From: Epiperipatus broadwayi
Lineage: Eukaryota > Onychophora > Udeonychophora > Euonychophora > Peripatidae
DNA: 64,000 bases
Direction of reading: 5' to 3'
Assembly (NCBI GenBank): GCA_028023455.1
Contig: JAQFVV010012477.1
Coordinates: 1,797,501-1,861,500 of the forward strand
Shown: positions 1 to 12,969 of the stretch, one piece after another
Layout of the letters: the number at the start of each line of letters is the position of its first letter
Position numbering within the stretch: the stretch's first letter is position 1
Notes under the pieces: model-generated
The model's database searches: none
Told to the model about the DNA's origin: nothing
What the model saw: only the letters and a program-made list of their open reading frames with translations
Position numbers and translations under genes: made by a program

Positions 1-262
1 AAATTCAGTTTTTAGACATCATAATATTTTCTCAAAGTAATTTCACAAAGTTTGAAATTGTCAAATACATAATAGGCACCCATCATAGGAAACTTTGATG
101 ACCCACTTGTTCAATTATCTTGACATCTTTTGAATGTTTTTCAAATTGAAATTTTAAATATATATATATATACATAAATTTTAAATTTGTAAAAAAAAGG
201 TTCACAAAATTTCTCAATAGAGTGAAAAACGCACATACAATTTCTTGACTTTCAACCTGAGA
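1..262 (+). repeat. Dispersed repeat D1, copy 1
   Basis: This stretch matches 6872-7142 in the same orientation with many substitutions and small gaps. Shared blocks include 'catcataatat', 'agtaat.tcacaaagtt', 'ttatc.tgacaccttttga' and 'aaaatttctcaatag'. It runs off the left edge of the window, so its true start is unknown. No terminal inverted repeats or coding capacity are visible. It could be the 3' tail of a LINE or another old interspersed repeat. The match is by eye. Confidence 0.6.
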
Positions 263-3100
263 AAGTTTTATAATTAAAAATGCAATAGTTAAGGAAATGA
301 TGAATTAAAAGGTTGTATGAAAAGTTTGTGTAAGAATCTGAAATGGGTAACTACAAATAAAAATGAATGATTGTAGACATCCTAGAAGTGATACAGAGTT
401 TTAAAAAAAAGTGGAGACATCATATTTTCAGATAATGGGAAAATGTTATGTCTTCTTAAGAAAAGAAAATATTATTGAAAAAATATTAATCAGAAGCATA
501 TTTTACTGCAGTGATATTGAAATGGAAAATATAAACAGTTTGAGAAAGTTGAAAACTGACATGTTACTACCAGTCAATTTAAACACAAATAAAGATACAT
601 TAGAGTATTTTTTTTTATAAGTTTATATTTTGAATGAACACGAATAAGTAAACATATGGTGTTCATGAACACACAGTTCTTTATTGATGTATAGTGAAAG
701 GTGTTGTACTTAAATTGTTTTTTATAATTAAAGCTTCTCAACAAATATGATCTACATACTATGAACACAAAAGAAATTTGCTACAGAATATATTTTTAAA
801 TGTTGATTAATTTTTTTAAAGAATATATAATTATTTATTTATTGCATACTAATATTATGTATATAGAGTCATTCATACATATGCAAGCTCACTCATACAC
901 ACGTGCATATTTATATATATTAATTTGAAAATTTTCACCATTAAACATCACATAATCATTATTTTATGCACTATGTGTCACTGTTGTGTGGAAAATTATG
1001 TTACTGTTTGACAATTTTTAGAGTCAAATTTGTGATTATTAATCTTTATTTCATTTTATTATTTAATACACGTTAGCATATATATAAATGTGTGTGTGTG
1101 TATGTTTAAAATTTATTCTACATCACAAATATTATTATCATTATTATTTTTATTACATTTAAACAATTATCACCTAATATATGTAGATATTTTAATGAAA
1201 TAAACATGTGATGGGCTGTTATTTAATAGTCCCACAGATTTGGATGGCAAATTGTAATGTAACAAAAATGTGAAAAGCCAATATCTCAAATCACCCATGA
1301 ATTGAGGCACTAAATTGTTTTTTTTTTTTTTTTGCTTTATTTATTAGTATAAACATCACAATACTGTCTTACAATGTACATTTGATATATTCACATGTAT
1401 TACTTTGTCAATATCATACTTAGTTACTTTCCATTTAGAGTATATATAAATAATAAAAAAATTTTTTGTCTTTTTAAGTACTAAGGAAATCATGGTGGTA
1501 CAATAATACTGGTAGTCCTTTTGGGAAATTTGTCATTTCCTCCTTTTATGCAAATACAATAAAGTGTGCTATTTATTTAAATTAATTATTTGACTTATTG
1601 TGATTATTTAATTATAAGAGGGTTGATATGCATAGAAATTAAACCAATCTTATGAAATTTTATTATGAGCTATATTCAGAATGAATGTTCTTCTTGTGAT
1701 GTGCTTTTAAATGAAGTCTTATTTTGTAATATTCCAAAATAAACATTTGTAACCTGAGATAGCAAATTTAAAAGATCATTTTACATTTCCTTTTCTACCT
1801 CATACATACTGTTTTTTCATTGTTGATATTTTATTGAATAGATCCTATATTTGACTTGACACAAAACTGAAAATTAAATTTATCATTATTAAAGTATATT
1901 ATATTGTTTAATCAAAAGTGGGGGGAAAGGTGGAAAATCATATTAAATGTCATCTTAAAATAAATCCTATGATAATCATGAATAATTAAACTTTTTTTAA
2001 AATGTAAGTCTCAATATTTAATGCTTACTTTTTCCTGGTCTAATATTTGCACATTTTACAACACACATCTTAAATTCATCCACTTTTTATTCAAATAACT
2101 TGATGCAAATTATGTAGCCAAAATTGTAGGGCATCTTGCAGTTTGCGTTATCACCTGGCTTTACAAGATTTCACCAAAAGGCCTTTAGGCAACAATATAG
2201 AAAGTAACAATTCATAATGTAATTATAAATATTTAATTGTATTTATTAATGGAATATGCATGGAATATATGTTTTAAAATTGTTCAAATCTTTATTAAAT
2301 AATAATATATGTACAATATGTTAAAAAAGAAGGCATGTGGCCCCTGATATGTTGTCAATAAGTTCTATTCTGCCAATTAAATTATGTTCTATTTTATATT
2401 ACTTTTCTGGATTATTCACAAACTTTTTCTCTTCATTTAGCTACTTTGTAAGTAAACTTAAACTATACTAAATCCAAATAAACCAAAGTTTTTATATGAT
2501 AATTGTTCATTAGTTTAGGTGATGTTTGATGATGAAATGGTCAAGTGAGATCAATCCGAATCCTATACCATTAATCTAAATATATATTATTCATCAAATA
2601 TTTTATTATTCAAACAAAATTTTATGAATTACCTTGCAATTTTACACATATTAAAAAATATTTTGCAGATATCTATAAATTAAGAAACTTAAATTCAGAA
2701 GGCTGTCTTTGTTATTTTATAGAAGAATTTGGTTTCTTAGTCATAGAGGAACAGATCTGTTTGTAAAATTCTAAATATTTACAAATATTAAATTTTGGAA
2801 TGAGGATTTTCAGATTAATATTATTGCCCTTGTATACAGAACAGGAAGTTCACTAGTTTTTCAAAGTGCCTCATAAATCAAAATTTTCACATAAGCATAA
2901 TCAATTATAATAACTTCCTATAGAAAAATATGTCTTAAATAAATATATATCCCATTTAAAAAAACCAAGCTGAAATTGAAAAAAAAAGTGATAGTTAATG
3001 CATAAACATTTTAATAAGGATGTTATCAATAAATAGTGTTAATTCTTTAAATAAAGCTATTGCATAAACTACTTCAGCAGTTTTATGTAATTATTTTTTA
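263..3100. other. AT-rich DNA, nothing recognised
   Basis: Homopolymer-rich, low-complexity AT DNA with frequent stop codons in every frame. The two short opposed ORFs near 411-620 and 574-768 overlap each other and have no protein-like composition. No gene, RNA gene or clear repeat was recognised. Confidence 0.5.
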
Positions 3101-3149
3101 TAATTTTTCAATTGATAGTCTTCCATATTAATATTACCTAAATAAATCA

Positions 3150-4130
3150 TGATTCATTAAATTAAAGCAAAGCTTGTATTAAAAAAAAAAAACTTAATAC
3201 CATGAACATATTACAATTTGATTTTATTTTCTATTATTAAAACTTTATATTTTTTGTAATAACTAACTAATAAAATTTAGAAACTGTATTTGCAATATTG
3301 CTATTTTATGTTAAGTAAAATAATTTATGAATTTATTTGTTTTATGTAAATGCAGTTTAAATTAAATAAAAAAATAGATAAAGATATATAATTTATTATT
3401 GACTGCTGTAATTTTTGTAAGGAAAATAATTAAAACTTTTTGTTGTTGATACTGTATTTTTGTCGTGTTTACAATAAAAGTTGTCATTATGTTGAATATC
3501 CTCAAACAAATTATGAGATTACAGTTTTAAAATTGAGCAATTAAATATTTCAAATTAATGTTTAATAATCTTTGGTCATAAAAAGGTCATTATTAATTAC
3601 ATAATGCTCAAATTAATCTCTTTTACCTATTCCATTACATTAGTCACATTTTTTCTTATAGCTAATACACTTTGTTATTGCATACAACTGACAATGATTT
3701 TTATCTTGTGCTAAATGAAATTTTTTTTGCTTTCGTTTTTGATGATATTATATACTTTTTTACATTTACAAGAAAACAAGCATTATTTTGAATAGGGCAA
3801 AAACATCTTACAAGATTAGTGATTAAAATTGAGTAAATAAATCACATTTTCAACTTATGGCTTGTAATCTTTGATCATATAACCTTCATTATTAGCTGCA
3901 TAATGCATAAAAATATTTTTTTTAACTGAAACAATTTAAAATGTTGATGTCTATTTTTTGCTATGAGCAAAATTAATATCCATAAGAAAATTTAGTCCCA
4001 AATTAATTCAGTGATTATAGTTCAGAGTTGTTACTGTAACTGATCAAATATGATTTTGATTACATATTGTACTTATTGAAACTTGCATTTTCTTTATTTT
4101 TGTAATGATTAATGATAAAAATCTTTTACT
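3150..4130 (+). repeat. Degenerate tandem repeat, period about 300 bp
   Basis: Segment 3460-3620 aligns with 3765-3920 in the same orientation. Shared, diverged blocks are 'gtttacaataaaag' / 'atttacaagaaaac', 'taatctttggtcataa' / 'taatctttgatcatat', and 'tcattattaattacataatg' / 'tcattattagctgcataatg'. Weaker echoes occur around 3210-3290 and 4080-4130 ('tttttgtaat.a.taa.taataaaa'), so three or more old monomers are possible. A similar block near 8810-8970 may be a stray relative. Nothing coding. Confidence 0.5.
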
Positions 4131-6870
4131 TTTCAGATATATTAGAAATGAAAGCATTGACTACCCAAAAAAATATACTAAATAAAAATTAGTAAAGTAC
4201 ATTAATGATATATAATCAAAACACAATATTATATTTCATGTTGAACGACCACTCATCTGTTGGTCAAATCATCATCTCCCATACAAAACACAATATTATA
4301 TATTGTATAATAAATAAATTATGTACTGCAATGAATATTTTAATTTAAATATTATTTCACCGTTAGATTACCTAGCTTTAATTAAGCTCCAACATTTTAC
4401 TGGCAGCAGACTTTAAATGGCAGATAGGATTATTATGATAATCCATTGTATATAAAAATTGCCGATGCAAATTAATAATGGTTAATATTGTGAATCCTCA
4501 CATAAATGGCCATTTGTATATAGGTGGGGGACATATACTTCTATGACTAAATAATATATATCAAGGGTTGATCTAGAAATGTTTATTTGTTTAGTTTATC
4601 TATCAATCATTGTTTAACACATTACTAAGCTCTTTACATTGAAATGTAGATATTCAAGCTTTCTAGCACATTTCTAAAATATGTTTGCTCAATTCATGTA
4701 TAATTGACCTTTGTTAATAAATGATAAAACAACGACAAAAAAAATAGCATTTGAAATATATGTAGTTGTCTTTTAAGCACACACACACACACACACACTC
4801 AATAATTACATTTGTAAAAAATGATTAATATTTTTCTAATTTTTAATTACGATTGTTGTTATTTATTGTAAAATATTTTTGATGTTATAAATAGTTTTTA
4901 ATTTTAAGTGCTTTAAATTCTCTGCAACATTTAAAATATTTTAAATCTGTTATAATCATTTATGAATTTCGTATTGATCAATGTTTATTATTAATATGTA
5001 ATAAATGTAACATTTTCTTTTAAAAACAACATAAAATAAAGATACTTTGAAAAAAAAATAATTTGTTGATTACAAAACTCAAATATCAATTAGTATGTAA
5101 ATCGTAACAACTCAAAATATTCTCGAGAGAATTTATTCTAATATTGAGTGTTATTAGAATACCAACATTCTGCGGTACAGATATGCTCAAAAGAATAAAC
5201 TGCAATTAGAAAAGAACTCCCTTGATCGTTCTCGCATGCTTAACTGTCGCAAAGCTGATAATCCAATATCAATATTTAAGGCTCTCTCATTACCCCGGAT
5301 GTCATCTTTAAAACAAAACTAATTGCTACTGTAACTTTCCATAAACTTAGGAAAACAGATTTCTATTTAAACTTTAAACAATTTACAGTAAATCTATTCA
5401 AGCTTGGTATAATTATATTAATAAAATGCGTGTGTAATCGTTATTTATTTTTATATAAACACTGATAAGATCGCTGTTTTAACAGCTATTGGCTGTCTGA
5501 AAGTAATAGTAAGGCGCATGTGGAAGAATAGCAACCTTCCAGTCATTACTAATTTAATAACAACATGCGATTTAAACAAAATATTTTTTACAGTAATGTA
5601 TGTGTGGCTTTCATTTTCATTAAAATATATTATTTACTATTGATAAACATAAAGATATTTCCATTTGATAATATATGCATTACTTTCAGTCATTATAACT
5701 ACTAATTGTCTAGGATAAGGTATCTTCCAGTGCCCTCAATCCACCACTCTGCTTCTTCATATGACTGTAACAGATTTTTTTGTTCAAATCAATTTATTTC
5801 TCATATGATTTCAGTATAAATAATTTAAAAACACTAAAACAATTTTGTGATATTAATTATTTATTTCTTTTTATTGCTACTACTAACATAACCAGTCCAG
5901 CATTATTTCAGGCATCTTACGTTTTTAATGACATCAGGACTAATGATTGTTTTCTCGGAAATTTATTATGATTTCAATATATTATTCATTTAAACTTAAC
6001 ATATATACATTCATGGTTGTCTTAAAATTAAATTTTTATTAAACTATCACAGATCATATTTATAATTAGGCATTTATGAAAGGTATTTACTGAAATCTCT
6101 CTCTCTCTCATCAAGTGTAAATGTAGGATTTTTTTAAGTTCACTTGCAGATATGAACTCTGTTATATTTAACTATATATCTAGCAAAAAATCATTAAAAT
6201 GTGCAAATTTTATGATACTCAGCAACCATTTTTCATTCTCTGAACTCTGTATATGACTGTATTAACCATCATGCACTATGTTAACATTCTACAAATTTGT
6301 TTGTTTTCAATATCTTTAAGCTTTCAACTTTCACTTTAATATTAAACCATTACTATTTATCAGAATATAATAAATTTGAGCTCATTTAATAAATATCTTT
6401 GTTTAGAAATTAAACAAAATTTAAAAAATCACATTTGATTTTCAGAAGTATTTTAAAAATCAGATTTTAATCAAATTAAAGTGCTGTCACATCAAATTTT
6501 AGGTGGAGCAAATTCAATTTGCAAAATGAACAAAATCTTCTTTGTTTGATTTTTGTTTTAAAAATATGAACAAATTATTTTTAATATTTAGTTAATCTAT
6601 CAATTTATGCTTTAAAAGTTTAAATTTTTTTCATAATTTTTATGATATTTCTAAATGTTATAACAGACTGTTGAGTGGCATTATTTCTAGACAGTTGTAT
6701 TTCCTGTGACTGTAATTTTTATGTTAATGTTACACAGAATATATTTTTTTACATTTAAAAATAAAAAAATTTGTAAAAAATAAATATGTAATAATATATA
6801 TTTTGATTTCTAATAATTATTGCACAATTACAATACAAAAATAATCATAAACATTTAAAAAAAATAAAGG
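4130..6870. other. AT-rich DNA, nothing firmly recognised
   Basis: Includes a (CA)n tract at 4778-4798 and a locally less AT-rich patch at about 5120-5310 and 5470-5560 that does not repeat elsewhere in the window. ORF 5780-5971 is low complexity and looks like chance. A short direct repeat ('caaaacacaatattatat') occurs at about 4217 and 4283. Confidence 0.45.
4778..4798. repeat. Microsatellite (CA)n
   Basis: About ten CA units in a row. Confidence 0.95.
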
Positions 6871-6871
6871 T

Positions 6872-7142
6872 TTTGGCCCATCATAATATGTTCTTGAAGT
6901 AATCTCACAAAGTTCCAGATTGCCTAATATACAAAGACTAGTCATCAATGTGTGGCTTCAGTTACTTTAAAATTTCTGTTTATTGGATTATCCTGACACC
7001 TTTTGATTTTTTTGAAATTAAAATATTAGAAAAAAATTATACGTGAATTTTTAAGCTTTAAAAATAAAATGGTAGCAAAATTTCAATAGATGACAAAAAA
7101 TGCAAATTTTATATCTAGAATTCTCAGACATTGGGCCATTGC
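6872..7142 (+). repeat. Dispersed repeat D1, copy 2
   Basis: Second copy of the repeat at the left edge of the window, same orientation, diverged by substitutions and several indels. The match ends near 'attctcagaca'. See copy 1 for the shared blocks. Confidence 0.6.
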
Positions 7143-7714
7143 TTGAGTAAATGTGCTGGTTAAATCAAAGGTTTTCAGCTATTTATATAAGTATTTTTTT
7201 ATTTTGTATTGAAAGCACATACATTTTATTTTTTCTTTATTGATTACTCTTTCTGAATTAGCAGTGTTGTATTTTACATAATAAAATATTAATGCTAAAA
7301 GTTTTACAAAATTTTAAAACATACTCAAACTTGATACAACTTACCAACATTAAAATAATTAAAGATATTAATTTTTTGATAACAAGATCATTATTATATT
7401 TCTATAAGTGAAAATATTATTGAAAAAAAAATATTGCCTTGGTGGATTTAATAGCTAAGAGACAGATATTTTGCTACTTACATTATTTTAAAAATAAAAA
7501 TAAGATAGTTTTTTTTTCTTATTGCTTTAGTAAATGCAAGACCAAACCTATACTCATTTTATATAAAGGTGTTCTTTCAATTTGTTATTAATAACTTTAT
7601 TATTATTATTTAAAATTGTGTATACTATAGTCTTGATTTACTTGCATACTATACATGTAAATAGGATGTTATATATATATATGTGTGTGTGGAAAGTAAT
7701 GGACATTTTCAGTT

Positions 7715-7788
7715 GAACAAACAATATGTATTTTATTCTAACCAATATTTATCAAGAAAATGTGGTTTATTGCATATTATATATGTTA
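7715..7788 (+). repeat. Short conserved block D2, copy 1
   Basis: About 73 bases are nearly identical to 12897-12969 in the same orientation, with only three or so mismatches, while the flanks do not match. The block is open in one frame in both copies, but the differences I see change amino acids (Tyr/Cys and Ile/Thr), so there is no sign of coding constraint. It is probably a fragment of a larger mobile element. Confidence 0.7.
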
Positions 7789-7932
7789 AATGCATAAAGC
7801 AATTGAAACAAAATAAAAAATATTTCACAGTTCTATTCCAATTTACAATTCATATTTATTTCTATGACTAATTTCATCTGATAACACTCAGAAAAACAAA
7901 ATCAACATCATTATAAACATTAACATTTCTAT

Positions 7933-7934
<2 letters not shown>

Positions 7935-7998
<64 letters not shown>

Positions 7999-7999
7999 T
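7935..7999. repeat. Microsatellite (ATC)n then (ATT)n
   Basis: A run of ATC/CAT triplets changes to ATT triplets without a break over about 65 bases. This is a compound trinucleotide microsatellite and is expected to vary in length between individuals. Confidence 0.97.
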
Positions 8000-10215
8000 G
8001 AAAACTCATTGAACCTTAATTTAGTAATTAAATAGTACAAGTGAAACATTATAATTAGCAATATCTTTGTTTCTATGGTATTTACATTTTTTACAAATTG
8101 CTATTATTTATTTATTTACTATTAAAATTCAAAAATAATTGTTGAGTCCTCATTCTAAACCCAAACTTTGTTAATAATAAACAAATAAAGAAAGCCCTCT
8201 GCCATTGTTCATCACTAATTCAGAATTTTAACTGGATTTAAAAAAGCACCAATACAATATTAAATGTTTTATTTTTGCTTTATCTTGAGTTTCACATAAA
8301 TATCTAATGAAATTTATTAGCATAATTGCATTATGTAAGAATTTCTAGAGGTTTGTCAGCAATCTATTCTGCAACTTGTTCTCAAAACATCTGGAAAAGC
8401 TTATCATGTAATAAAGTATGTACAAGACAAAAAGTACTTTTCTTCTTGATAGCTTTATATGTTGAAAATTTGTGCATTTATCCATTTTTATTGCAAATTA
8501 CACTTACAAATTTATAGGTACTTATTGAATCCTTTTTTTAAAGTTTCATTTGTAAATGTGTACATAATATAATTTATTTGTTGTAAAATGTTAAAAGTCA
8601 CCATTGAATAATATTGGTATTTTAGAAAATTTGAATAATAGATATTCTGTTTATTGATATTATATATATTCTTATATTAATTTCCACTTTCTTTTTCACT
8701 ACTAATTATTATATCTTTTCTGCAATTGTGAATCATTATTTTAATTATAAAAAGTTAGAATTTATAAGTTTTACACCTTTAACTGTGTTAATTATCTTAA
8801 TATTACATTTTATGTAAATGCATTTTAATAAATAATTTTCTTAAATTTATGTGTTGATATTTATAAGATTTAGTTGCAACAGAAATTACAATGATAACAC
8901 TTTTTTTCTTCGTCTATAATTGTTATGCAATACAACAAATCATAGCTTGTAATACTTTATATAGTCTCCTGTAATATTGGGATGTAGCTTATTATTTTAT
9001 AAAGTTTATAAAATATATTTTGGTCTTCTAGTTGTCTTGTGTTCTAAGTTATCTGCAGCTTTTATTATAATAATGTAAATACTTATAAATATTTAGATCA
9101 TTGATTAATTTACAATTTCATAGCTTTTTTCAGTTTTCTCATGTACTTACATCATTGCATAATTTGTACTTTTTCAAAATAAATTTCTAATTCTTTATCC
9201 AAATTATTTAAAAATATCTACCAAGAATTTATATTTCCTAAAGATTTCTATTTTACTTTATTTTTATTTAATAGTATGCTTGTTTTAAATAATATATTTA
9301 TTGTTCTTGTAAAATTTATGCATATACTTCATATTATTTCAGTTGATAGTAACATATAAATCTTTCTTATTAATTTCTAAATATTTATGCTCTCATTATA
9401 AACACTATATAATATATATTTTAATTTTTTTTTATCATTTTGCGATTTTGCAGTATTACACATTATATTTTGCAGATGAGTTGTTTTTAATTATTTTTTG
9501 TGGGATATATGCAGGGTTTTTGTAAGTATGTTTATCAATTATAAACTTTTGTCATTTAATTTTTGTTACATCTCTATACCTTCAAATTTATCTTTTTTTA
9601 AAATTGTCATTAGTGAGATACATTTTTATGAGAAGGATTCCACATTTCTTATTACAATCTTTTTTATTCTATTTCTACAAATTTAATCCAACAATCAGTA
9701 ATCTGTAGCAAGTGATTTGTCAAATAACTATAAAATCAACTTGTGTGTGAACAAACTCGAAAAAATAAAACAACTTTAAAGTAATTTATAATGTCTACTT
9801 CAATTTTATTGGAGTATTAATTAAAGATGACGATATTAATATTTTTTAAATATTTTAAATTATGACATTATATAAATGCATAAGTGAAAAGTAAAACATT
9901 AAAAAAAAACATCAGAGCAATGACTTCTCCAAAAATTCTTCTTAAAACGTAAACATAAAAACACATACAATACTCACAAATATAGGTTAATAATATATAT
10001 ATAATTAACAGAGTCATTACAGATTATATGTTATCAAACAAATGTTATATTCTTCACAACTATTCTGAAATTTTATTTCAAAATCCACTATGCTATAAAT
10101 ATCCACTAATTATTAAAAACTTTAATCATTATTTCTTATTATATTTCTACTTCATTAACAACTTTTACTCTTCATATGATATTATAAATGAAAATTCAAT
10201 TTATATGTAAACAGA
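8000..10215. other. AT-rich DNA, nothing recognised
   Basis: Stops are dense in all frames. Small ORFs at 8326-8517, 9343-9686 and 10028-10210 are Phe/Ile/Tyr/Leu-rich strings of the kind chance produces in AT-rich DNA. A stretch near 8810-8970 weakly resembles the tandem repeat at 3.1-4.1 kb. Confidence 0.5.
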
Positions 10216-10220
10216 GTGAT

Positions 10221-10452
10221 TAAATCATCCTTTCCCAGGCTATGAATTAAAAGCATTCTACATCCTGAGAAAAAAACAAGAATAGAATGAATCCACTTAT
10301 ACTAGGGATTTACTCCAAATTACCAATAATTTTGTCAAAGGTATGCTTATAAATATCAGAACTTCCAAGAATAGGTGGATTAATTATATTCTTGATGCTT
10401 TGTTCAATATTTAGAGTGCTTTTAATTTATAGCCTGGAAGAGGATGATTTAC
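10221..10452. mobile_element. MITE with ~40-bp terminal inverted repeats
   Basis: The left end (taaatcatcctttcccaggc, then 'tatgaattaaaagca') is repeated in inverse at 10413-10452 (complement begins taaatcatcctcttccaggc, then 'tataaattaaaagcac'). Spacing and lack of coding capacity fit a miniature inverted-repeat element of about 232 bp. I could not settle a target-site duplication, so the superfamily is unknown. Confidence 0.75.
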
Positions 10453-10799
10453 TCCCTTTGCTTACATATATATATATATAATACCTATAGTCCATTTCAT
10501 ATATTTTATATAGATTTCAGATAGCTGTATGAGTTGTTTCTCTCTCCCTCCCTATGTATATATTGTAACCTTTCACTTTAATAGCTCTTTTAAAATATAA
10601 GTTAGCTTTAACATATTGATAAAAAAATTAAATTTTATAGAGTAAATAATTATGTAGGCATTAATATTGAACTTACATAGTTTGTAAAAGTTTAATTTAC
10701 ATATAATATTGGTATAGGATTCTGTTAATTTAAATAATATACACCTTTTGTACATAGTCATTTATTCTTTAAAACTTTATGAGTGGTTGACCTAAATTA

Positions 10800-11165
10800 T
10801 TTCATCTTTTGACCAATTCGCCCCCTAGTGAATTTTTTCATAAGTATTATACGTTAAAGTGCATGTAAAATAGTATATTTTATTATGATAAATTTTTTTG
10901 CCAAAAAATTTTGCACTAAAAGGCAGAAAATCCAAAATTCATGCTCCTACAGCAGACATAAGCCCTGCCCTGACATGTTCTGCCATTGTCTGTTGCCAAG
11001 GCTGTAAAATGTTTGGCATTTTACGACATTGTAGTTTCTAATGATGCAAAAATGTGTTTATTTGTGAATTTATTATGGTTTTAGATAATTTTTTAAAAAT
11101 AATTTGCACTTTATTTATTATATATCAAAATTATTAGTAACTTATTTTGACTTGAAATACTTTAT
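10800..11165 (+). repeat. Dispersed repeat D3, copy 1
   Basis: About 365 bases match 29690-30068 on the opposite strand along the whole length. Shared blocks include 'gaattttttcataagtatta', 'gacataagccctgccctgac' and 'cttattttgacttgaaata'. Copies differ by substitutions and indels, so they are old. Each is non-coding and has no obvious terminal inverted repeats. Likely a short interspersed or deleted DNA element of unknown class. Confidence 0.8.
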
Positions 11166-11520
11166 TTTCAAAAATATAACATTATATTAGCAGCTAACAT
11201 AAATATGGCCTGAAGCAAATTAGAAGACTAGCTTTGACATAAACAATCTACTTTATATTTACAAGTAAGAAAATATTGCAATTTTGCAATAAACATTGAA
11301 AAAATGTAAACTTTTAAAACATAGTTTGTTAGATATAAGAAAAATAAATAATTATTTGTTTCAATGTTTAAAAATAATAAGAATTAAAAAATATTTCATT
11401 GATTTTATAAACTGAAAATAATATTTCTAGAAATGATGACATGTAAAGTCTTTGTTTTTATTCCAATCTCATGTTTTTAATATTTACAGAAACAAAATGT
11501 GGACATTTAAAATTTATTTC
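11166..11520. other. AT-rich DNA between two dispersed repeats
   Basis: About 350 bases of low-complexity AT-rich DNA with stops in every frame; nothing recognised. Confidence 0.5.
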
Positions 11521-11521
11521 A

Positions 11522-11665
11522 GTAACAAACAAAAACAACTATCAAATGAAGTCAAATTTATTATTTTCTGAAAAGTAATAATCATTTTATCATATATTTT
11601 ATGTTGATGTGTGAGATAAAGAAAACCGTCAGAAAATGCTGAAATATAAAAGGTGTGTTGCTGCA
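11522..11665 (+). repeat. Dispersed repeat D4, copy 1
   Basis: Matches 30727-30868 in the same orientation. Shared blocks are 'atcaaatgaagtcaaattta', 'taataatcattttatcata' and 'ttatgttgatgtgtgagata'. The short minus-strand ORF over this repeat (11514-11729) is not conserved as an ORF in the second copy, so it is not counted as a gene. Confidence 0.8.
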
Positions 11666-11739
11666 TTTTAGAACAGTTAAATATCATATTTATTTGGGTT
11701 ATGATTTTATTCGATAGTAGTATGTGCACATAAATTATA

Positions 11740-12896
11740 CTTATTAAAATTTACACTACTTATCAAAATTATAGTAATTATAATAGTGAAACAGTTTAAT
11801 TTTATAACACTGATTTTAAAAATATGTGTGTTTAAATCTATGTGCAGAATTTTATTTAAAATGAATAAATTGATTATACTTCCTGCTTGGAAATGATATT
11901 TTATATTCCAACAGGAGAATTAAATTATTAATTTCTAATTTTTAAATCATGATAATTTTGATATTTCAGTATAATTATTAATTATAAATTTTGAACTGAA
12001 ATAAATATTTTAAAAGTGGATGAAAGATTATAATTAATTTTAAAAATATTCATATTTATTGTTTAAGAGTTAAAATATTTTATTAACTTTATTATAAATT
12101 AGTTGTGTTAAAATTGTGAACAAAGTTAATTTATTCAAAAAACTTCCCAGTTAATTAAATTGGTTGACTAATGAAATCTATTTAATTAGAAATATGATGT
12201 CACAATATTATCTATAATATATAAAGGATTAGAAGACTAGATTAGGGGGAATTTTTGAAGAAACAATAGGAGCTTATTAACCTGTTACTTTTACTTCCAT
12301 AAGAGTATATTATTTTAAAATTAATTAAAATCAACTTTAACAAGTTGGATGAGAATATACAATAAGTTTAAAAGTGATTAGAAATTTACAATGGAATAAA
12401 CAAACAAATTCATTGCCTGGAGAACTAATTTTACATACCATCAAATTGTAATTAATCATAGTCTACTATATAAAGTGAGAAGGAAAAACATTATTATCAA
12501 CAGAAAAATGAAATTGTTTAGTAAGCAAGCTCAACAAATTTTTAAAAGTATTCATGTAAAGCTATATTTTAATATTTCTTTATTTAATTTAATTTAGTAT
12601 TCAATTTTTTGTTATAGCTTTACATTGGAAGTGTGAAAGCACGATTTAATATTATTATATTGAAGATAAACGTAAAGTATAAATATACAGGTTATTATTT
12701 ATAATAATTTTAAAAAGTAATTTACAACTGAACCTTTATTTATTAAAAAAATAAATAGTAATTATAGACATTTCAAAAAGCTCTATATAACTTTAATTTG
12801 TCTGTCTAATAATAATAATGAACTGCGTTTGGAAAGTTTCATATTAGATAGAATTACTTATGTTCTAAACGGAAATTTAAAAATATATATATTAAT
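11740..12896. other. AT-rich DNA, nothing recognised
   Basis: Low-complexity AT-rich DNA, with stops in all frames. No repeat partner was seen elsewhere in the window. Confidence 0.5.
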
Positions 12897-12969
12897 GAAC
12901 AAACAATATGTATTTTATTCTAACCAATGTTTATCAAGAAAATGTGGTTTATTGCACACTATATATGTT
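12897..12969 (+). repeat. Short conserved block D2, copy 2
   Basis: Second copy of the ~73-bp block at 7715-7788, nearly identical, with unrelated flanks on both sides. It lies inside a chance ORF (12829-13017). Confidence 0.7.

Noticed and set aside
411-768. Opposed small ORFs at the left end
   Set aside because: They overlap on opposite strands, are rich in Ile/Lys/Asn/Tyr and match no motif; typical chance ORFs in AT-rich DNA.
7683-7871. Conserved peptide shared with 12829-13017
   Set aside because: Identity is limited to 73 bp of DNA; the differences I see change amino acids and the frames diverge immediately outside.
10221-10452. Bidirectional terminator or riboswitch
   Set aside because: Inverted ends 160 bases apart with no adjacent gene fit a MITE better.
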